A DNA stretch of 64,000 nt from Paramyrothecium sp. XJ0827. Taxonomy: Eukaryota; Ascomycota; Sordariomycetes; Hypocreales; Stachybotryaceae. This document shows positions 57,923 to 64,000 of the stretch, in pieces. How positions within the stretch are numbered: the stretch's first letter is position 1; each line of letters opens with the position of its first letter. The stretch lies in NCBI GenBank assembly GCA_020881915.1, contig JAJFPB010000007.1:1426001-1490000 (forward strand), written 5' to 3'. Under the pieces are notes generated by a model. It was not told the origin of the DNA, ran no database searches, and was given only the letters and a program-made list of their open reading frames with translations. Position numbers and translations under genes: made by a program.

Positions 57923-60900
57923 TTAGAAAGCATTGCCCATGCCGTTGCTAGGCGCCGGGCCAGCAGAGACAGGCATTGGCGGCATGGGCGGACGACGAGG
58001 AGGGCTGGTGTTGAGCCCCGGCAGTCGGCCATGCCTGATGTTGGCGTCGCTCGTGACTTTGCGCAGCCTGCGTCGGTACTGCTCCGGACCGCCGTCATCT
58101 TCCGACATGTAGAAGGCTCCAGGGCTCTTTGAGCGGCTTTGGGGACTCATGGGCGAGTTTGAACCCGTGTGAGGCTGGTCTTCGTTGTCCGTTGTCAAGG
58201 TTTCACGCCTAGTCTTACGCCGAGGATTGATGGGGGGTAAGGGCGGAGCCGATGTGGGAGAATGCAGGTTTGGAGTCGACGAGACGGCTGCAGGGAGGCT
58301 GCCGTTGCGGACAGGATGTAGTCTCTGTCCCCCTGCGTGGTCGTGCGAAACCTCGAACATGCCGCGGCCAGGGGATCTGCCGTTGGGGGATGCTTCTGGG
58401 CGACTAAACCCTCCAGGGGAATGTGCGCCATAGTGAAGTGGCGACATGATAGGGGACCGCTTGTTCTCCATGCCAGGATGGACGGGAGATCTCAAAGACA
58501 AATTTGGTCGAGGCACGGCATTCAGGCCAGGACCATACGGCATGGGTTGTTCCTCATAAGGAGCAGGTCCGTTGTAGAGACGTGGCGGTCGGCTATGCGA
58601 TCGACCTCCATTGCTCGTATCAGATCCGCTTCTATCCCGTTCAGAAGCCCGGGACTCAGAGCGGGACGCACTACGGCTTCGAGAGTCATCTTGGGGCGAT
58701 CGAACATAAGAAGAAGGGGGCGGGCCCCGATCCTGTGTTTGCAGTCGGCGTGGCGGTGGTGCCGGGAGGTCTTGGGCAGGCTGCGGTGGCTGCGGTGGGA
58801 CAGGCGGCGCTTGGTGTCTTTGCTTGACCTCCAGCTCCCTCATCCTCTGAAGCTCACGACGGGCTTGACGGAAGGCTCTGAGGCCCGCATGGACATTCTC
58901 CTTCTCTTCGGAAGTGCGACCCTCTTCGTTCACGGCAGCTTCGTTGCTTGGAGATTCGTCCCGACCACCTGCGGTTGCGTGCACTGGCGAGGTGCTCATT
59001 GTATCAAGTCCTAGTACCTTGGCAGGCTTCGGCTGGAGTGAAGGCGAGCTGTCTCGGTTGCGATCACGGTCAATAAGAGAACCGCGGCTGGATTTGGTCT
59101 TGAGGATACCCAGAGGGTTGGGCCGTAAAGCACTGCTCAGGGTCCTGTTCGACTCAGAGGGCGCCATAGCCAACGGACTGGGCTCACCACTGTCCGATTC
59201 CACATACGAGTTCAGTTTCTCGCGAACTCGTCGTGCACCGTCAGCGAGATGTCGAGCAAAATCGTCCTGCTCGCGTGTGGCTGCGGCTTCAGCGCTAGGG
59301 CTGATACTGATGGCTGGGGATGCCTCGGAAGCCAGCGTGCGCTGCTCAGCGGCCGGGTCCGGAATACTAGTTCTGTGACCATGCGCCATGTCCCAATCAG
59401 CCTCAGTGAGGTCCAAACAACTTGTGTCAAGCATGAGATGACCGGAATTGCTTCCAGCCGGGGGCCCTTGTGGAAGCCCTAGCTGGGAGGGTGCTTCTGG
59501 AGCAGTGGGATCATATATTGAAGATGCTGTGCTGGTGTTCCGTAGGTGTTGTCGAACCATATTGCTCAAGCCGGAGTTAGGGCCAAGGGTCGGAGAGTCT
59601 TCCGGCGACTCATCCTTTGGGCTCGCCATAATGTAGCCTGGCCTCATCGATGCTGTGGCCGCGCTGTCAGATTCTTGTAGCGCAAGGTCCAGCGGCGCCG
59701 GTGCTCCAGCTTTCCTCAGGGCCGGGTGCTCATGGTCATCTGGTCGCTCCAGAACAACTTGAGGCAAGGGTAAGGGGGATCTTCTCTTCTGAGGAATTTC
59801 ACTTGGTGGGGTCGAATCGGCGTCGTCGTCGCTGAAGAAAGTCCTTGCCTGACTTTCTTCCTCAACTGTAGGCTGCGTCGTCCTGAAGGCTGCTTCCGGT
59901 CTCTCTGAAGCATTGCCGTGAGAAGATGCCACGGAAGCTGACCTTGAGGTGGGCACCGTAACATTCGACTCAGCACGCTGCCGGCTACCCGTGCTGTCAC
60001 GTCCTTGCTGTAATTGCCGCGCTCGTTGTGCGTATTTGGTATCATCGTACTGCTGCAAAGGTCGGCTGAACATGGCGGCTACTGGTCTCGGTCGTTCAGC
60101 GGGCTGCAGCGGTACACTAATCTGTTCCTCGGTTTCGCTCATCGGCGGGCTCAGTGGTGGTATACCACCCCCGAAATTGGGCTTTTGCTCCAGCACGGGA
60201 AACTTGGGGCTGGGCTCTGGGGGGCTCATTGGTGCTGCGTTAAGTGCTGGTGGAGTGAACGACCGCAAGTTGGGTGCGCTTGCTTTGGCAAGGAGTGGAC
60301 GGCGGTCAGCCATACGGTCACTAAACGTCGTGGTGGCGGTAATTGGGGAGTTTGCCATCGGGCTGAGGTCAGGAGTTCGGGTGCCAAAGGCTCTTTGTTT
60401 GGAAAGTGTATCGATGCGAGACAGAGCGGAGGATTGTTGGTCGTGCAAATCTTGGTTCAAGCCTTGCTCATATAGCCTTCGTGCTCGAGTGACACTCCGC
60501 TCAACTCCTGCTCCTGAAGTGGCAACGTTCGGCACTACATTCGCTTGCCATTCCTTCACCGACGAGGACGGCTGCGTGGAGGTGATGGAAGTGGCTGCTG
60601 TAGAGTTCCGTGCAGCCGATGGCCCGGAAGATGTCGTGGAGGTGGTTTCGCGGCGTCGATCGCGATCTGTCTGGCGAAAAGACTCGAAAACATCAGTCAA
60701 CTGATCTTCGCTCTCCCGGTCCTGGCTATCCGGTTCATCCTGGCTTTGCGTACCCTCCGGCTGTTCCTTTTCCCTCTCTGACTGCCTCCACTTCTGGAAG
60801 GCAGACTGTGACGTTTCATCGTCTTGCAAGACAGGCCTGCTTTTGCCTCCGGCAGTAATTTTGTAAATTCTTTGTTTCCCACCAAATAAAGTATTGCCCT

Positions 60901-61348
60901 CAATGGGTTTCCCACGATTCATCATACTGGTATTGACGGAGGCGCCGTCGTCAGATGAGTGGTAGGAGCCAGTACGTGCATAAGGTGCTCGTATTGATTC
61001 CACTTCGGCGATGTCCTGCAAAGCGGCGCCGAATCCAAATTCCCCTAGCCTGGACTGCCTTTTTGGGTAGAGAACGCTGTCATCCGAGGCCTTCCCAACC
61101 TTGGTGTTCGGGTCGTCTTGTTCTCGTAGCATGGAGAATCTCGTAGAGAGACTCGTCATAAGGAGACTCGTGCGAAAGTCGTCATTGGAAGGCAAAGCAG
61201 TGGAGAGGTCGATTTCGGGTTTCGCATTGTCGTCTTGGGATTTTTTCCTGTTGAACATGCGGAAGGGACTGGATGATTCGGACTCGACGGAGGGGCGTGG
61301 AGCCGAGAAGTCATCCTTGGCCTTCTTCCTGCTCTTGAATGGATTCAT
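57923..61348 (-). CDS. Large intrinsically disordered protein, 1141 aa
   Basis: A single 3.4-kb exon. The start MNPFKSRKKAKDDFSAPRP is basic and Ser-rich, and a second similar patch (RMFNRKKSQDDN) follows. Most of the protein is Ser/Pro/Arg/Gln-rich and disordered. Short ordered-looking blocks are SRLGEFGFGAALQDIAEVES (about 98-117), FGGKQRIYKITAGGKSRPVL (about 154-173), SVTRARRLYEQGLNQD, and a charged helix LRAFRQARRELQRMRELEVK (about 800-820). A Pro-rich region with PPVPPQPPQP-type runs could bind SH3 or WW domains. The end is rich in Gly, Pro and Met. It resembles large uncharacterised Pezizomycotina proteins; membrane or cortex association through basic patches is only a guess. The absence of introns and a continuous frame make the gene call secure. 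Confidence 0.88.
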   Translation of the reverse strand: MNPFKSRKKAKDDFSAPRPSVESESSSPFRMFNRKKSQDDNAKPEIDLSTALPSNDDFRTSLLMTSLSTRFSMLREQDDPNTKVGKASDDSVLYPKRQSRLGEFGFGAALQDIAEVESIRAPYARTGSYHSSDDGASVNTSMMNRGKPIEGNTLFGGKQRIYKITAGGKSRPVLQDDETSQSAFQKWRQSEREKEQPEGTQSQDEPDSQDRESEDQLTDVFESFRQTDRDRRRETTSTTSSGPSAARNSTAATSITSTQPSSSVKEWQANVVPNVATSGAGVERSVTRARRLYEQGLNQDLHDQQSSALSRIDTLSKQRAFGTRTPDLSPMANSPITATTTFSDRMADRRPLLAKASAPNLRSFTPPALNAAPMSPPEPSPKFPVLEQKPNFGGGIPPLSPPMSETEEQISVPLQPAERPRPVAAMFSRPLQQYDDTKYAQRARQLQQGRDSTGSRQRAESNVTVPTSRSASVASSHGNASERPEAAFRTTQPTVEEESQARTFFSDDDADSTPPSEIPQKRRSPLPLPQVVLERPDDHEHPALRKAGAPAPLDLALQESDSAATASMRPGYIMASPKDESPEDSPTLGPNSGLSNMVRQHLRNTSTASSIYDPTAPEAPSQLGLPQGPPAGSNSGHLMLDTSCLDLTEADWDMAHGHRTSIPDPAAEQRTLASEASPAISISPSAEAAATREQDDFARHLADGARRVREKLNSYVESDSGEPSPLAMAPSESNRTLSSALRPNPLGILKTKSSRGSLIDRDRNRDSSPSLQPKPAKVLGLDTMSTSPVHATAGGRDESPSNEAAVNEEGRTSEEKENVHAGLRAFRQARRELQRMRELEVKQRHQAPPVPPQPPQPAQDLPAPPPRRLQTQDRGPPPSSYVRSPQDDSRSRSASRSESRASERDRSGSDTSNGGRSHSRPPRLYNGPAPYEEQPMPYGPGLNAVPRPNLSLRSPVHPGMENKRSPIMSPLHYGAHSPGGFSRPEASPNGRSPGRGMFEVSHDHAGGQRLHPVRNGSLPAAVSSTPNLHSPTSAPPLPPINPRRKTRRETLTTDNEDQPHTGSNSPMSPQSRSKSPGAFYMSEDDGGPEQYRRRLRKVTSDANIRHGRLPGLNTSPPRRPPMPPMPVSAGPAPSNGMGNAF

Positions 61349-64000
61349 GATTGCGTTGCACTTCTCGGAAGTCGGGTAAGAGTTTAGCAGGCGAGTGCTG
61401 GGAGAGGCGATACGTTAAACAACAGCCATTTACGGTGGATAGCCCGACTATTCGGTTCGTGTTATCGAGACGCAGGCGCTCTTCCGCTCGATGCTGTTAC
61501 AACTGGTCAGCGCCTGAGGTTGATTCCTGAGATGACCCTCGAGTCGAATGTCCACAACGGTTTTATCAAGGACCTGCCCAGTCGAAAAGAACGAGCTGGC
61601 AAACAAAAACCACACACGGTCTCGTCTGTTTGAAAGACAGTTGCAAAACAGGCAGTCGGCACTCTCACACAGACCGAGCGATTGCGGAGTCTTTCGAGTC
61701 TGAACTAAGCAACGGATGTTATACCTGATGGGAATAGTAGTGGTCCGTGTTGGAAGCGTTTCAGCAGGTCGGGAAGACAAAAGATGAGACGGCGGACATG
61801 GATCACGGCCCTTGCGGATAGCGGAAGGAGAAACGGACGGTGAACGGTACAATGGCGCAGCGATCGAGAAAATAAAAAAGACAGAGTCTGAAGGAGTGAC
61901 TATGAAGAGGAGACTGGTGGTGGTGGACGAGGAGGAAAAGAGAATGAGCAGGCGCTGTGGTCGAAAGGAGCGATTTGTGTTGTACCAGTAAGCCAATGGT
62001 CGCCTGCACAATAGGCTGGCGGCAGCGGAGCCTGTAGCTGTGGGAGTGGATAAGGTAACAAGCTTAGTGCACGACAGCGCAATGACCGTTCGCGAGCCAG
62101 GGTTGGGCTGATGCAGAGTCGGGGGGGTTGAGGGGCGTCGTGTCTCAGGATCGGCTGAACGAAAGCCACGACGACGCAGAGGCCCTACGGAAGACTTTGG
62201 CAGCTTGCGTGTTGCAATCGATTCGTGAACCAGAGTTGAGGCGGCGCGAGACGATGGCGGGAGGACGCAGGAAGGGTGATCCCTGGTCTGAACGATCCGC
62301 GATATTGGGATTAGATTAGATGTATGGAAGAAGAGGAAAACAATCCACAGTCTAGTGGGAAAGAGAGAGAGAGAGTCAAGACACACGGGCAGAGTGGAGG
62401 GAGAGAGACAGCATCCCCGGACGATGACCAGGGTGCAGAGTACCTTGCCTGCTTGGGTGACTGACTGAGGTGTGTTAGATAAAGAACAGAAAGGCAAAGA
62501 CATGCAGTCAATGATGTGCTTGGGCTTCGGGGTCTTGGTGATAACGAAGATGGTGAGAAGGGACTAGGTGCCCCTTTGCTTCCTGTCCGCTTCCTCCTTC
62601 CCCTTGTTGCAACTTTTTTTTTTTTTGCTGCTCGTCTCCTCTCCCCTCCCACGAGCGAAGGTCTCGGTTGAGGAGTCGACAGGTACCTGTCCTTACCCGC
62701 ATGCCAGTGCACAAGCCAAGGTACTTCAGGCTGCCCTTGCCATGGTTTTGGACGAGAGGGGGGGGGAAGGGGCACTATCTTAGGGGACCCACCCTCCACG
62801 CGCTGCCAAAAACACACTTGAATCGCAAAAAAGGGGGGTGTGAGACTAGAATTGGGCCATGTGCGGTAGGTACTGAGAGACACAAAAAAGGCGCCGAGAT
62901 ACTTGCCCTGACCCTATCCCATCCCCATCCATTCCCCTTGGCACCTTAGCTTACCTCCCAGAGCTGCTCACTCACTGTACCTTGGCTTCACACACTGCAT
63001 GCTGCGTCAGGTACCTGCATCCAACGCACATTAGCCCAGGGGAAAGGCGAGTTGCAGTCCCCCCCTGAACATTCTTCATTGGTGCCCTACGATACGACCT
63101 TGCGTGAGGTGCTTGCTTTGGCCCCTACCAGCCCGGTTTCAACTCTGTCCAAGTTGCATCACGATCATGGGCCATTCGGATGGCGCCTGTTGGGACGTCG
63201 AGCACAAGCCACGGTCCACTCCCGCATCAGAGCGTTCGCCACCTTGGGTCCTGCGCCGGCACGGCAGAGACAGCAAACAGCCCAATCATTTGCTCCAGAG
63301 CCGCTTCGCCCTGGCCATTGGCTGCTCGTATATATGCTGTGCTGCGCTGCGCTGCGCTGCGCACTGCTTCCATGTTTCGTTTTGTGCTTCGGAGGCGAGG
63401 TCAATGTGGGCATGACACAGCGCCACGGCGTGTTCATCGTCCACGTCTGGACCACTTTCAACAACGACATGGTCCGATGGTCTTGCAGGGCAGCCGAATG
63501 AGAGTGGCACATGACCTCCCCCCAAATCAGAACCAGCCTGTCCCGTACTGTACTGGATTGGCCGCACTCATCAAACATGCAGGCATGCATGTTTGTTTGT
63601 TATGCATCGTGACGAGCTTCGCGCCGCCGCTACTGTTGGTCCTCCTGCAGCGCAAGCGCGACCATGGGTATGCCACCAATTCATCGCCCACTCATTCAAC
63701 GGCTCGTACCGCACATCACGGTTATTCAACCTCGAGCTCTGGCTTATTCTCCGTACATCAAGACTGCCGCACGGCTGTCTCACTTGGTCGGGGTGGGCCT
63801 TTTCATCAAAAGAAATAACGGGTTTCGGATGCCCGCGCAAGGGGTAGCCTGGTTAGCAAGAAGAAAGTGAGACTGTCAACCCGCATTCGCATGACGTCGT
63901 CCTCTCCCTCATCCGTAGCAGCCCTCTTGGCGCCCATTATTACGGACAGCACTGTCGCTTTTCAGACTTAAGACGGTGCCATCACCGAAGGTGCAGCTTC
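61349..64000. other. Terminal non-coding region with long pyrimidine-rich leader
   Basis: Upstream of the 1141-aa gene the minus strand is C/T-rich for over 1 kb (61400-62650), as expected of a long promoter and 5' leader; a 351-codon minus-strand ORF here (61448-62503) is Ser/Pro/Leu-rich without protein-like pattern. Two AGGTACCT palindromes (62681, 63009) and a GCTGC repeat lie to the right. No gene is supported in 62.5-64.0 kb. Confidence 0.5.
63341..63360. repeat. GCTGC pentanucleotide repeat
   Basis: Four perfect tandem GCTGC units in non-coding DNA. Confidence 0.85.

Noticed and set aside
61448..62503. 351-codon minus-strand ORF upstream of the 1141-aa gene
   Set aside because: Ser/Leu/Pro-rich translation of a C/T-rich leader; no protein-like periodicity. 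More likely 5' UTR and promoter.
63180..63818. 212-codon plus-strand ORF near the right edge
   Set aside because: Runs through the GCTGC repeat, with low-quality composition and no domain; neighbouring frames are equally open.

Overview
This is nuclear DNA of a filamentous ascomycete (Pezizomycotina). The gene families and style fit Sordariomycetes, but the exact taxon cannot be read from the window. Introns are short (about 50-160 nt) with fungal-type splice sites and CTAAC-like branch points. Genes alternate strands, intergenic stretches are 0.2-2.6 kb, and there are no operons. GC content is high in coding DNA and drops sharply in two AT-rich islands (about 30.7-32.4 kb and 50.1-51.0 kb).

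Left part (1-20 kb): a 5'-truncated multi-exon gene with a fungal STAND/ankyrin-type N-terminal domain; a full-length PDR-type (ABCG) multidrug ABC transporter; a TANGO2/NRDE-family gene; a frameshifted coiled-coil gene relic; two disordered-protein genes, one with a DUF8035-like core; and a sterol-desaturase/fatty-acid-hydroxylase-like gene.

Middle (20-38 kb): a 102-aa membrane protein; a novel-looking multi-pass membrane protein; a seven-exon hotdog thioesterase; a CPA2 cation/proton antiporter with a probable GC-AG intron, head-to-head with TFIIH subunit Tfb2; a secreted deuterolysin (M35) metalloprotease; divergent from it a membrane-anchored protein that looks like a free-standing deuterolysin propeptide; and a DUF2293 gene.

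Right part (39-64 kb): a 1193-aa leucine-rich-repeat protein; a coiled-coil protein with a problematic 5' end; a VWA-Hint protein that keeps the catalytic residues of a self-processing Hint domain; an intron-containing tRNA-Arg(UCU); a probable coding remnant; a 34-residue, eight-cysteine microprotein; a GNAT acetyltransferase; and a large disordered protein (1141 aa). The last 2.6 kb hold no convincing gene.

There is no secondary-metabolite backbone gene, CRISPR array, rRNA or intact transposon. Most genes are housekeeping or hypothetical and are not functionally linked. The most notable items are the VWA-Hint protein, the protease/propeptide-like pair, the cysteine microprotein with its overlapping upstream frame, the frameshifted relic, and an over-represented 8-bp intergenic palindrome. 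Exon coordinates below were derived by eye from frame continuity and splice consensus; no database was searched.
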